Shown: positions 21,725-33,521 of the stretch, piece by piece
How the letters are laid out: each line of letters begins with the position of its first letter
Position numbering within the stretch: the stretch's first letter is position 1
Source: Aselliscus stoliczkanus
Taxonomy: Eukaryota > Chordata > Mammalia > Chiroptera > Hipposideridae
Assembly (NCBI GenBank): GCA_033961575.1
Contig: CM066738.1
Span: forward strand, 71,037,478 to 71,101,477
Reading direction: 5' to 3'
DNA: 64,000 nt
The notes under the pieces: generated by a model
The model's database searches: none
What the model was told of the DNA's origin: nothing
The model's input: the letters and a program-made list of their open reading frames with translations, nothing else
Position numbers and translations under genes: made by a program

Positions 21725-22300
21725 TTAGATACCTTATGTTTCTTTCAGTTAAGTTATCTGAAATGCGTTCTTTGTATTTCCTACTATTTTTGAATTTCTT
21801 TCCCCATGAATATTCACACTATTGTCTCAGTTTCAATTAGCTTCTGGTGTTTCCCTTGGACTGGCTTTTGTGACGGCATAGGGGTGGAGTATTGACAGTC
21901 TGACCTATCATCTAAGAAGCTTTGTATCCCAAAACCTCCATAGCAGCAGCTCACAGATGACCTCAGTGTGCAGTCCAAACAAGGCCAGGATGCTCAGGGA
22001 GTACAGCAGTGCTGAGTCTCAGCTGCAGAGTGACCCTGCAGCTCAAGACACTAGGAGAAACCTCATACCAGAAACAAGCCCTGCACTGAATCTTCCAGAA
22101 CTTTGCCCTCAAATTGATTGATTAAGGTCACCACGCTCTAGAACCTAATCCCAGAAACAATGCTTTCTTGTGTCAAGGAGGTGCTCAACCCAGAAGAAAT
22201 AATCGAGTCCCACTGAGAAAATGGGACATAACTTACAGAGGGTGGTGTAGAACACAAGTGAGACATGGTAGAAGCACACTAAGAAGCACACAGAAAGAAG
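21725..22300. other. unique sequence, nothing recognised
   Basis: No repeat or gene is supported. Confidence 0.35.
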
Positions 22301-22309
22301 AATTTCCCA

Positions 22310-22480
22310 GGTCACCTGTATGAGTCACTGCACTCCTCTGAGTTTTTATTTCCTCATCCTTAAAATGGGGATCATAATACTTGTCTTGCTGATCACCTAG
22401 GGATCAAATGAAGAATTTAGGTGAATGAGAGCAATCTGAAAATTGTAAAGTGCTCTAGAAATACGATGACTTACATTATT
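22310..22480 (+). repeat. MIR SINE fragment
   Basis: tttatttcctcatccttaaa, then atggggatcataatacttg, then tgaaaattgtaaagtgctct match the 3' half of MIR. Confidence 0.75.
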
Positions 22481-22789
22481 GGTATTCTGTAATGTATGTA
22501 ATAAAGGAAGTGGATAACATATACAATAGTGATTTCCACTAAAATGCACCAGAAAGAATGATACAATTCATTATGAGATTTCTACTGCATTTTAAACCTG
22601 GGGGAAGCAAGATAGTTTTGCAAATATAACAAAATAAAAATGCATCAAGGTAGTGTTAGACTGGGGCACGTTGAGGAGGGTGTGGCGGGTGAGATGTATA
22701 GCCTGTGTGTGCACACAGGGGCCAGACACAGTCCCTGGGTTACCACCCCAGGATAAGTGCTGCTCAATGTCAAGACAAATGTTAGAGAC

Positions 22790-23147
22790 TGCTACGGACT
22801 TATTTGTGTCCCCTAGTGCATATGTTGAAGCCCTAACCTCCAATGTAACAATGTTTGGAAATAGGGCCATTAGGAGATAATTAAGGTTAACCGAGGCCAT
22901 GAGGGTGGGGCCTAATCCAGTAGGCTTGGCGGCTTTATAAAAAGAAGAGATCCCCCTCTCCCCTTGTATTTTTGTCTCTTTCCCCCAGAAGGCCACATGA
23001 GGACTAAGTAGCCATCTGCAAGCCAGGAAGACAGCTCTCACCAGAAACTGAAACTTGCTGGAACCTTGATCTTGGACTTCCAGCCTCCAAAACTGTGAGA
23101 AAATAATCTGTGGTGTTTTGTTATGGCAACCTGAAAAGACTAAGACA
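22790..23147 (+). repeat. MaLR-type (ERVL) LTR
   Basis: Starts TGCTACGGACTTATTTGTG. It carries GGGTGGGGCCTAATCCAG, GCTTTATAAAAAGAAGAG (TATA region), CCTTGATCTTGGACTTCCAG and CCTCCAAAACTGTGAGAAA, and ends GACTAAGACA. These are diagnostic of MLT1/MST-type LTRs. Confidence 0.8.
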
Positions 23148-23849
23148 GTAACAAGCCTTCATTTCTGTTTTGTTTTACAACTAAAAAAGAAAAGTTCTTA
23201 TCTCCCGACCCCCAGGGTGCTCAGAACACACGGGCAAAGCTTACCAGCATTACCTCTCTACTTATATTAGTATTTAACTGCTGTCATGACATGCTGACTA
23301 CAATTTTGTTCTCATTTGCTTTATTAGTTTGCAGAGAAACTTTCTTCACGCAGTTAAACTGGTCTTTTGAAATGAAATCTCAGCAGATTTAAAACAGGAA
23401 GCGGGAATCTAAAGTGTGTTGCACTTACAAAAGTCATATGAAATCAAAGTGTCCTCCCTCATCTCTTAGGTGACTTCAATCTCCTCAGGACAGAATGATA
23501 TCCCAGGGCTCCCAGATGAGATTCCCTGGAAACTCACTTCAAGAGGTTCTTGCTGGCATTTATTTCACTCCCCAAATGTCCTAGGGTTTTGAATGCCAAA
23601 GAAAGCCCCTGTAGTCTCTAGGACAGATTGTGGAAAGACAGGGGCTGCAGAGAACCAGGCTGGGGACCTGCTGCAGCTTGGAAGACACTAAAGTGTTTCC
23701 TGAATTGAAAAAAAAACAACACCTTTTGTAATGCTGCTTCTGGTTTTATTTGGTTTAGTTCATTCATTTTGTTGTTGTTTTGTTCTTCCCACAACTGGCA
23801 GTAGACCATGATCAATAAATGAATTAACACAGAAAAAGATATCAACAAA
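23148..23849. other. unique sequence, nothing recognised
   Basis: No identifiable repeat or coding frame. Confidence 0.35.
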
Positions 23850-23853
23850 CTAT

Positions 23854-24458
23854 TGATGTAGGATATCTCTTGTGCCGGGATCGTAGTCTCGTGAAGCCAA
23901 AGAATGGAGACACGGACCAGAGAGGTAAAGTTTACAGCAGAGGATAGTTTATTAGAGTAGAAAGTAACAGCTCTCAAAACGAGAAGGGGTCCTGACTGGG
24001 CTGCCCACTAGTTAGGGCAAAAACTTTGGTTTTTATACCTTTCGTATGTCTGGGGAGGGGGTCTGGTGGTGCCCCTTGGCACTATTATCAGGTGTACATT
24101 GTTGCTTAGCCCAGAGGAGGCTTTTTTCTCAAAACTTTAATTTCCTTAAAGCTTAATCAGCTTAATCAATGTCTCTACTTTGAGAACCTGTTAGCCAGAG
24201 ACTGGCTTTGAAGAAAGGACTCCTGACAGTCTTATCTTATGTGAAATAACCTTTTTGAAGATATGCCTTCTACCTGGGAATCCCTGACTGGGAAAAAGTG
24301 GCCTTTTTCCTCCCCCACCTGAGTTTGTCACTCTGTTGGGTCCGGTGACCTAACCCTATCTGTTAGCTAATAAATTATTTCATCTGGCTGTTATGGTTTC
24401 TGCCCTGATTCCCTCTACCATGGTAATTTCCCTGACCGACTATAATTTTCCTATCTCA
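23854..24458 (-). mobile_element. Solo ERV LTR (4-bp TSD), minus
   Basis: A 605-bp unit starting TG and ending CA is flanked by CTAT on both sides (23850-23853 and 24459-24462). On the minus strand it runs TGAGATAGGAAAATTATAG to ATATCCTACATCA. The reversed signal TTTATT in GATAGTTTATTAGAGTAG (around 23950) marks the R region. The 4-bp TSD suits a class I (gamma-like) ERV. No internal viral sequence remains. A second copy in the opposite orientation is at 39618-40310. Confidence 0.88.
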
Positions 24459-24462
24459 CTAT

Positions 24463-24687
24463 CCTGAGAAGACAGAAGTGTGCCAAAACCAGCAGAAAAA
24501 GGCTGTGAGAACTAGAGTTGTTTTCTCCTGTTCTTATAAATATACTAATACTTTGCCCTGTTTCAACACTAGGACAGCTCATTCATTTTGTTGTTTTTGT
24601 TTGTCATTCATCCATTCATTTTAACAGTTATTGAGCTGTCATTGTATTGAAAGTATTCATTATTGAAAATCATCCATTAACACAACT
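24463..24687. other. unique sequence
   Basis: Nothing recognised. Confidence 0.3.
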
Positions 24688-25667
24688 TTAGTGGTTCTTA
24701 AACTTTTGTTCAACGCAGTTGCCCCATAACTTGCTGAAATACAGATTGCTGGATTTTACGGGCCCTAGAATTTGTATTACTTAAAAATTCCCAGGTGGAA
24801 ATGCAAATCAAAACCACAATGAGATACCACCTCACACCTGTTAGAATGGCAGTTATCAGCAAAACAAGTAATAGCAAGTGATGGAGAGGCTGTGGAAAAA
24901 AAGGGAACCCTCCCACACTGCTGGAGGGAATGTAAATTGGTACGGCCACTATGGAAACCGGTATGGAAGTTCCTCAAAAAATTAAAAATAAAATTACCAT
25001 ATGACTTAGCAATTTCTTTTTTGGGTATCTACCTAAAAAAATCTGAAAACATTCATCGTAAGATATATGTACCCCTATGTTCATTGAAGCATTATTTATG
25101 GTGGTCAAGACAGGGAAACAACTAAATTGTCTTTCAATTGATGACTGGATAAAGGAGATGTGGTACACATACACAATGGACTATTACTTGGCCATAAGAA
25201 AAGATGAAATAGTGCCATTTGCGACAACATGGATGGATCAGATTATCATGCTAAGCGAAATAAATCAGACAGAAAAAGTCGAGAACCGTATGACTTCACT
25301 CATATATGGGATATAAAACTGAAAGCAACAAATGAGCAAGACAAACAAACAAACAAACAAACAAACAAATCATAGACACAGACAACAGTTTAGAGGTTAC
25401 CAGAGGGTAAGGGAAGAGGGGGAGGTAGAAGAGGGTAAAGGGGGTCAAATATATGGTAATGGAAGGAGAACTGACTCTGGGTGGTGAATGCACAATATGA
25501 TATATAGATGATGCATTACAGAATTGTACACTTGAAACCTATATAATTTTACAACCCATATCACCCATATAAATTAAAATTTTAAAAGTTAAAAAAAGAA
25601 TTAAAAAAAAAGAATTCCAGGTGATGCAGCTGATACTAGTCCTAAGAGCACACTCTGAGAAGCACCG
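24688..25667. mobile_element. MER5A-like hAT element split by L1
   Basis: The left half (tagtggttcttaaac, then aatacagattgctggatttt, then tattacttaaaaattcccag) and right half (ccaggtgatgcagctgatac, then actctgagaagcaccg) are the two arms of a MER5A-type non-autonomous hAT transposon. The L1 at 24798-25612 interrupts it. Confidence 0.8.
24798..25612 (+). mobile_element. 5'-truncated L1, plus
   Basis: Carries the ORF2 C-terminus ([15 protein letters not shown], then SIDDWIKEMWYTYTMDYYLA in another frame), a 3' UTR and an A-rich end. TSD AATTCCCAGGTG / AATTCCAGGTG (24786-24797 and 25613-25623). It has a (CAAA)n patch at 25340-25369. Frameshifts make it a dead fragment. Confidence 0.9.
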
Positions 25668-27140
25668 CATGAATATATCCACCACTAAATCCCTAAAATG
25701 TCCAGAACCTAGAAGATGCTTAGTAAATAGTCATTAAACTAAATTGCAGTCATTTTGAGAAAATCCTGGACCCACTGAGATAACAGATAACAGCCTAGCG
25801 CAAATATTTATACATTTTCCCAGCTGAGACAGATGCAAGTATGTAAGAACAACTTTATAGAGCAGAGTACTCTCATTTATAGATCAAATATTAGGTGAGA
25901 ACAGAGTATTTTGTGGCTGACTTATTAGTGAAAGTTGATATAGGTGTGGACATCTTGGGGATTATTAAGAAAAATGGAAAATCATTTTATCATCTTTACC
26001 GCCTGGCCCGACAGTGACCTCTTTCTTTTCCTCCTCTCCCCCTCCTCCTCCTTTTACAAGGCTATCATTTAATATGTGTACAAATACTTCAAGTTCTTTG
26101 AAAGAGAGAAACTATATTGTTGCCAAATAAAATAAGTAATTTCTCTGCTCTTTTTTAAGAAGGTAAACAGGACAATATTATCATCCAAAAAATTTTTTGC
26201 TTTCTTTATAACATCCTGTTTATCAAACTTTAGGGTAAACAAGAAGCCTCAATTTTTTTTATGACTTTGAAGTTCATAGTCTATGGTGATTTGTGGAGTG
26301 GGTTGGCCAATTGTCTATTTTAAATAATGCTTTTAAATTTATAACAGTGGCTTGTTTTCTAAAGTGTCATATTGAATGTCCTTTTGTGTTCTTGGGTTCT
26401 CTCACTATTGTCAAATTATTTTATTGCTAGTCACCAAATGGCCAACCTGGAGAAAAGTAAATAATATGGGCTTATAATTTAATTTTGTTCCCTCTTGCTT
26501 ATCTTGCAAAGAGAGGAAAATAACTATAATTCTTAAAACTTTAAGATTAGACATCAGCCATTAACTTGTTTGTATTTCCTATTATCATTCCAGGTAATAA
26601 TTTAATGCACCTTTTAGTACAATGTGTCTCTCATACATCAGTCTGGTTCTTTTTTTCAGTGCTTTGGTAACTTTTAAAAAGCTTTCTGTATTAATCTTTA
26701 GAAGATACACACCCTATAGCAGCATATTGGGGGCAGGGGAAAGCAATAAAGGCACCTAATGAAATGACTAAACACAGATCTCTTTAATATACCCCTGATC
26801 AGAATCACAAATCACATTTTTAACTACAGAAGCTCTAAAGTTTAATCAGAGGTTTGGCTTTGTACATAGGGAGAGGCTGACAATATAAATTGAAGCTGTC
26901 CCTTCTCTTGTTAAACAGCACAAATAATCTGAGGGGCGGCCACCAATCCCTGAGCGGTTAAATGGGAAAGGAGCAGGGCTCCTCTGCTTCCCAACGCACA
27001 AATCCAAACCAGAATCAGAATGGTGCATATGGAGGCCACAGAATGTTATCAGCTCTAGGGCCCTCCAGACTTTGATAGATGAGAGAAGATTTTAGAAAAT
27101 TATACAATCTTCCAAGGGTCTTCGTACATGGACAGCATCT
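25668..27140. other. AT-rich unique sequence
   Basis: No repeat, RNA gene or plausible exon is recognised over about 1.5 kb. Confidence 0.35.
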
Positions 27141-27144
27141 TTTA

Positions 27145-27215
27145 AAAACAGTTACCATTTCTTGAGCACTTATTACATGCTAAATGCTGGGTCAATTACT
27201 AAATCTATCCTATTA
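27145..27215 (+). repeat. MIR/L2 fragment
   Basis: agttaccatttcttgagcac, then ttattacatgctaaatgctg. Confidence 0.55.
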
Positions 27216-27395
27216 ATTTTTTTTTATGAGACGTAATTCATACACCATAAAACTGATCTTTTAACAGTGTGTAATTCATTGGGTTTTAGTATATTCACAA
27301 GGTCTTGCGACCATCATCACTATCTAATTTCAGAACATCTTCATCACCCCAAAAAGAAACTCCCATACCCACTAGCAGTCTCTAGATAATGGTAT
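27216..27395 (-). repeat. Old L1 3' fragment, minus
   Basis: gacgtaattcatacaccata, then acagtgtgtaattcattggg, then atcaccccaaaaagaaactc is the reversed L1M 3' region. Confidence 0.75.
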
Positions 27396-28100
27396 TTAAA
27401 ATCAATTTCCTGTGTAACAATAGGAAGACAATTTTGACCTCTTAGTGGCAGTATAAGAATTGTTTGGAGGAAGAAGCTTGCTTTTGCTTAGGAGATACTT
27501 TGATAAGGCCAAGCAGCGGACAAAGGAAGCTTTCTCTGCGGACTGCGGGGAGGAAGATGTGGAAGCAGGAGGCTGAGAGCGGGAGATGTAGGCAGAGGGG
27601 CAGGGAAAAAGGACCATGCTGCAAGGGAGATTTTGTTTTGTTCACTGATGTATCCCAAAAGTCTGGAACAGTGCCTGGTACATAGCACGTGCTCATTAAA
27701 TATATGTTACCTGATTTAATTCTGTATTTGTTGGATGCCAGGTTCTATCTATAGCCCTGTCTATTAGATCAAGTTTTAAAATCTCTTGTTCAAACTTTCC
27801 ATATCTTTGTTGATGTTTTATCTCCCTGATATATTCGTTTGTGAAAGAATGATTTTTATTTTATCTTTTTCTGTTTTACTTATTTATTTATTTTTCATTA
27901 GAAAAAGAGGGAGTAACAATGGTATATAGCCTCAGGGAACACATTTCTGAAAGGTGTTTACAAAGCATACATCAGCAAAAGAATTAAATTCTAGTTACAC
28001 AGTAAAACATTAGAGGTTTATATTTTATTCAACTGTTATTCTATATAAAACATTGTTCATAGTAAAAAATAAAATCATCCTTAAGCCTTTTATCAGAATT
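27396..28100. other. unique AT-rich sequence
   Basis: Nothing recognised. The GC-richer patch at 27480-27610 contains overlapping short frames without family similarity. Confidence 0.35.
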
Positions 28101-28116
28101 TCTCATAATGTTATTT

Positions 28117-28238
28117 ATTTTTATTTATTTTTATTTTTTATTTTTTGAGGGCAGTGTCAGTGGCCCTCATATGTGGGACCGAACCGGGGCCGCTGGCTTC
28201 CCAAGCCGGCGCTTAACCACCGCGCCACTCGGCCGGCC
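28117..28238 (-). mobile_element. Short tRNA-derived SINE (type A), minus
   Basis: Reverse copy from a T-rich tail through GAGGGCAGTGTCAGTGGCCC to CCACTCGGCCGGCCC. TSD CTCATAATGTTATTT (28102-28116 and 28239-28253). Confidence 0.93.
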
Positions 28239-28253
28239 CTCATAATGTTATTT

Positions 28254-28657
28254 AGACTCACTGCCAGCATGGCTTCATAAGATTGCCTTACAAAGCAAAT
28301 ATAAAATTCCAGGCTATCTTTGAAACAGGGTTAAAAGTGAATTAGGTTTTATTTCAGTAATATATACCTCAAGGAAATGGACTCCGGAGTCTTGCCATAT
28401 GCTTGAAATAACTGAACTTGAGAACAATCCCATCACTTTCATCCACCTCATGTTCATAAGAAAAAGAACAAATATTTCTAATTATTTGATGTTTGGGAAG
28501 AGTCTACCATGGACCCTTTAATTTTGTGGATATGGCATTTGAGCAAGTTATCTATATGTAAAGAAATTACTTAAATGAGACTCAAAGTATTTGCATTGCA
28601 ATATATCTACTTAAAAAAAATCTTTATATCCTTATTAAAAACTGTTTCCATTCCCCC

Positions 28658-28658
<1 letters not shown>
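28254..28658. other. unique sequence
   Basis: Nothing recognised. Confidence 0.3.

Positions 28659-28696
<38 letters not shown>
28659..28696. repeat. (AC)19 microsatellite
   Basis: Uninterrupted AC dinucleotide run of about 38 bp. Confidence 0.97.
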
Positions 28697-28700
<4 letters not shown>

Positions 28701-30289
28701 AACTCTTGATATGGTTAGTAATGGAAGAAAAAGTCACAAAGTATCCAACCCTTTATTTCATTTTACTGGAAGAACTATGAGGGGATACAACAGCCATTCA
28801 GGAAAACTGCCTTGTTGTTAAGGGACAATTAATTCAACAAATTGAACTGTACGGATTGTGGCCTTAAATCACATTTCCCCTAAGTTTCAACCCTTTGTAT
28901 ATTTTACTTTGCATGCCTTCTACTGTGTTTATGGACACATCAAACTTTAATATTACCCAAACAGAATTCTTGATATCTATTTTCTTACTCCCCTAATTTA
29001 CTTTTCTTTGAACCCCCTCCCCCCAAAAAGAATGATGTTTAAATCTCTCATTCTGGTCATGGTATTTGTCGGTTTCTCCATATGATTTCTGTTTCTTTTT
29101 ACTTTATCAATTTCACTATGTTGATAGGAGTATCAGTCAGGATTCTAAATTGCAAGCAATAGAAATTGACTTTGGCTTGTTCAAGCAGAAAAGGTACTAC
29201 CCAGAATTACTGGGAGACTTGAAACACTGGGCTCAGCGCTACCCAGCCAAGAGCTGTACATCAGGCCACAGAAGAAGTCACGAGTAAGCTTCCGCTTTAA
29301 CCACAAAGCTATGGGGGTGGCTCCCCAGTGTATTGAGTATCTCACAGCGATGGCTGCCATTACCAGCAGAGCCAAAATGGGGCCACAGGAACTCAACCTT
29401 GTTGGAGTCCCCAGCACGCTGGTGGAATTTTGTGGTCTCTGCTTTTCCATGTCACTAGTTCTCAAACCAAGTGAGGCACTGTGTCTGTTGACAGAGCCTA
29501 GGTCATGTGACTTGCCTTGAGGACTAAGGAGGTGGGAAAATAACGGTGGGGTACTTTGAGTTTCTGTAGTGAAGGTGGGGAATCCTTTAAAGTGATAAGT
29601 GGGTCAGGATGTTGGGCAGGATGAATGTCTACTTCAGATATATATGTAAAGTCATGGTTATTATATCTTCTTGATATGTTTCGTCTTGTACTTTGATATT
29701 TTTGCTGTGAGGTACTGAGCTATGAGCCCTACAGGGGTAACATTAGCCAGGGGAAGGGTAAAGCTTGCCTTTACAGCATTAGACAGGAGTGCTTATTCTG
29801 AAGATTCTCCTTGGCCTGATCCCCTCTGGATCCCTTTGCTTCAAGCCCAGGAGGGCAGGGAAAAGGGCTTTCCTTCAGGGAAGTGCTCTTTTTCTCTTCA
29901 TTCTAGACTTCCCACACCTCGCTGCTGGCAGGCAAGTCCAGTTCATCTCCTAGAGAACAGGTGCTCCAGACAAAAAAGATACCAGCTCTTGCAAGGACCA
30001 GAGTTCTTTAAAGGAAGGAGCCTACCTACTGTCTGTTTTCTGAAGCACAGTTTGGCCTGCGGGGAGGGGTAAGTCTATTTCTGAGAGAAGTGAACAATAA
30101 AGGAGGAAGGGAGCTTTGATTTGGCTTTAGGGCTGAGATCTACTTATACGAAGTATATTCCAGGAGAATGGACTTTAAAAATTATCACCTACTTAAAAGA
30201 TACAAAACTCTAGCAAACACTGTATCTTAGCCTAAGAAATAAAGCATCTGAGTCTCAACTGTGCCCTGTGTAGTCCTCCCTGATCCCTC
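28697..30289. other. mostly unique sequence
   Basis: A diverged old repeat may lie at 29120-29530 (catcaggattctaaattgcaag-like start), but I cannot name its family. The 116-codon frame at 29722-30072 has no recognised similarity. Confidence 0.35.
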
Positions 30290-32200
30290 TCTCCTATGAA
30301 GTTACTACCATCCTAAAAATTGTATTTTTAAAAATTCATTTCCAAGTGTGTTTTAAGATTTGATGTGAATGATAGCATACACATGCATTGTTCTGCAACT
30401 TGATTTTCACCTACCATGATGTTTGGGGATTTATCCATGTGGATAAATGTAGCTTTGGTTCAGTCATTTTAATTACTGTATAGCACTGCTTTGTACGAAT
30501 ATATCCCAATTTTTGTCCCCTGTTAATGGCCACTTAAGTGATTTCTAATATTTTGCTATTACAGATAATACTATAAAAATAGTCTTACTTCTATTTCCTT
30601 GTGCATGTGTAGAAAAAAAATCCCAGATATGAATTACTTGGTTTAAGGGCATATACATCTTAAGTCGTACTAACAAGAACCAAGTAAGTGGCTATACCAG
30701 TTTACACTCTCACCAGTAATTTCTTTCCATAGCTTCGTGTAGTCCCCCATATTTGTAATTGTCAGCCTGTTTTATTTTGCTCCAGTCTAACAAATTGGAA
30801 GCATTTTTATCACTCTGGTTTTAATTTGTATTTCTCTGATTACTGATGAGGTTGAGCACCTTTGCACACACTTATCTGTCATTCTGAGTTTCTTTTTCCT
30901 GAATTGCCTGTTCATAGTATTTGTCCATGTTCCACTGCGTGTTTTGTTGGGAACCGTCAGCACCCCCATATGTGACAAGGTTTCATGGTCGGTCATAGTC
31001 TCCACTCCTGTGAACCCATGTGCCTTTCCTCTACATCGGATCCTATAGGAGACAGTACTCTCACTGCATTTATGGCAAGTTCCTGTGATACCCCAATGAG
31101 CTAACTACGCAGCCAAAGATGGGTAAGATCTCCTAGAAAAGAGGGGAGACAACCTAAGCCCAGCGGTAGTTCTGTGGGGACCCCTGAACTGAGATATTGG
31201 GGACTCAAGCCTCTTGGAAACTGAGGCACAGACCTTTGGCCACATAGGCCAAAAAAAGCCTGGCTGTGAGAAACTAATGATAACAGCCCCTGAGCTAACT
31301 TGCCTAAGATAATCAGTGAAAAGACTCCTCAGAGGCCAAAGGTCTCCAGGCCATGAAAGTTCCGATAAGAGACACTTACTGACCATGAGCTATGTTAATC
31401 AACAGCCTTGTTTGAATTCTTAGCCTAGTGCCTTGTTGCAGCAATGGATACTGAAGCTTTGACTGAGAAACAGATACTACCTCCGTAGGATAAGAGAGGT
31501 GTGAGACCCTTTTGATTACTAGGTATTGTATTTACTAAGGAATAGACTTTAGACTCAGCCACTCCTAGTCTCTCTGTAATAGCTCAAGTATATGCCCTGT
31601 GAGTCTCACGATTGTGTATTAGCTGCTGGAATTTGGGATAGTTACTATATAGTCAAGGTTGTCATGGTAACTATTCTTTAGGTGATAAGTAGAAATTGAG
31701 TTTGGGTCACAAGGAGAACATCATATTAAAAGATAAGATAATCCTTAAACGTAGAATAGGTCACAGTTTACCCTGGAGAGAACAATTACAAAGAAGTAAA
31801 GACTGTGAAAGCCCTGAGAAAGAAAAAACATCAAACTCATGTGAAACATAACTTGTAGTTGAGGTAACGGTCAAGAGTCCCTATAAAAGGAGACTTGCTG
31901 TAACAATAAATTGAGACACTCCTGCGAAACTCCTTCCGCTGTCTCCACTCTCTTCTTTTTTTTCCTCGCCAACTCCATCCCACCCTAGGGAATCCCTGGA
32001 CTCCGCGGAGGCTGGACCCCCACACTGTTTTATGTTTTTAAATTGATTTGTAGGAATTTTTTATATACTTTGGATAATCCTTCGTTAATGGTAGGCATTA
32101 CAAAGAGATTCTCCTAGTTTATTGCTTATTATTTCATTTTATTTATGATGTCTTTTGATGGGCAAAAGATATTTTTTAATGTAGTCAAATATGTAAGAAA
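30290..32200 (-). repeat. Old L1 fragment, minus, interrupted by LTR
   Basis: The left part (30290-30944) has atagcactgctttgtacga, ccagtttacactctcaccag and ttgtatttctctgattactg. The right part (32031-32200) continues with ttttaaattgatttgtagga, then tttgatgggcaaaagatatt. Both are reversed ORF2 sequence of an ancient L1. A solo LTR separates them. Confidence 0.8.
30945..32024 (+). mobile_element. Solo class II-type ERV LTR, plus
   Basis: A 1.08-kb unit running TGTTGGGAACC to GGACCCCCACA, with TATA box TATAAAAGG (31883) and AATAAA (31905) only ~20 bp apart. Flanks are GTGTTT / CTGTTT, a 6-bp TSD with one change. The start, TSD length and short TATA-polyA spacing fit betaretrovirus-like (class II) LTRs. 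No gag, pol or env remains. A related copy lies at 59039-60734. Confidence 0.82.
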
Positions 32201-32545
32201 TTTGGACTGAGCACTAAAGACTACTGGGTGTTCTCAGTGGGAAATCACGCATTGTTCCAAGTTATTGGATTTTAGCCACTCATTGTTGGGAACTACTTTA
32301 TAACTTTAAGATACTGATAGCAATGCAAAATAATTCTTGTCTCTAGACATGAAAATAAATTCTGCCTGTTGGTGGTTTTACTGAGTCCTTCTGCCCACAC
32401 CCCTTAAGCCTCATTCCTTTCTTCCATATAAATCTGTGGTTCTCTGTTTTTTCCTTTCAATCGTTGAAACATCTGCCTGATTCCTTCATGAAGTACATAA
32501 AATCTTCAATACACATTCGTTTTATGTCTGTATGAGAGTCATGAT
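32200..32545 (+). repeat. LTR-like relic, plus
   Basis: TATA-like CCATATAAATCTGTGG (~32425) followed by a TTCC/TCTG-rich segment and TTTTATGTCTGTATGAGAG resembles the 3' part of an ERV LTR. Boundaries and family are unresolved. Confidence 0.35.
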
Positions 32546-32559
32546 TTTTACCTTTTTTG

Positions 32560-32970
32560 AAAATTTCCTTTAATAAATATATCTCTGAGGTCTGGCAACT
32601 CATATGTCTTCCCATCCACAAACATGGTAAATCTCCATTTGTTTAGATTTCTTAAAATATTTTTTTCTGTAGGGCCGGCGGAGTCGCACAGTGGTTAAGC
32701 GTGGCTTGGGAAGCCAGCAGCCCCGGTTTGGTCCCACATATGAGGGCCAGTGACACTGCCCTCAAAAAAAAAAAAAAAAAAAAAATTTTTTCTGTAGACT
32801 TTTAAAATTTTCTCTACACAAGCCTTGCACAACATTTGTTAATTTAATGCCTAGATGCCTTGGGGTTCTATTGATGTTATAAATGGTATTTTTCAGATGT
32901 TTATTGCTGGCTATAGTAACGTGATTTTTGGTATATTGATATTATGTCCAGCAATACACATATGGTCTTT
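32560..32970 (-). repeat. Old L1 ORF2 fragment, minus, with SINE
   Basis: ccacaaacatggtaaatctc, then gcctagatgccttggggttc, then gttataaatggtatttttca is reversed L1 ORF2. A type-A SINE interrupts it. Confidence 0.65.
32672..32785 (+). mobile_element. Short tRNA-derived SINE (type A)
   Basis: GGGCCGGCGGAGTCGCACAG to CACTGCCCTC plus a pure A-tail. TSD TTTTTTCTGTA (32661-32671 and 32786-32796). Confidence 0.92.
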
Positions 32971-33024
32971 ATTTTTTATTTATTATTATTTTAAGATTTT
33001 AAAAAAGATTTACTATTACTTTTT

Positions 33025-33120
33025 GAAGATTTTTATTAAAATGTAGCTGACATACAATATTATATTAGTTTCAGGTGTACATCATAGTTATTCAACACAC
33101 ATATGTTTTTAAAGTTAAAA
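33025..33120 (-). repeat. L1 3' end fragment, minus
   Basis: tttttattaaaatgtagctg, then attagtttcaggtgtacatc is the reversed L1 3' terminus. Confidence 0.7.
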
Positions 33121-33508
33121 TTTTAATGTGTGATCCCTTGGCCAATTCTTAGTCCTTCTAGGACACAAGAGACTCATTTCTGTTTTGAAACTTCCTATGG
33201 AAGATTTTTCAATTTAATACTATGTGGAGTGTCAGACACATTGCAAACACACTCAACAAACACTAGTTAAATAAATAATGGCCAAAGAGAGCAAGCATCT
33301 TCATTTAAAGAATTGTGCATTTTTCTATGATCTGCAAATTCCATATTCAGCTATGTAATCATGGGAATATGCTATATGCATCTCCTGCCTTCCAATTTTT
33401 ATCATGTGAAATCTAGTTAAAATAAATACTGAGAGCAGTCCTAAGATAAAGGAAAAAGGAATGGAATATCACAAATTGATATGTAGGGGGAGGTGAAACG
33501 AGGGCATT
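33121..33508. other. unique sequence
   Basis: Nothing recognised. Confidence 0.3.
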
Positions 33509-33521
33509 GTTGCTAGGCAAC
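33509..33521. promoter_or_regulatory. RFX X-box palindrome
   Basis: GTTGCTAGGCAAC is a perfect inverted X-box (GTTGCyAGGcAAC type) recognised by RFX factors. Binding is inferred. Confidence 0.5.
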
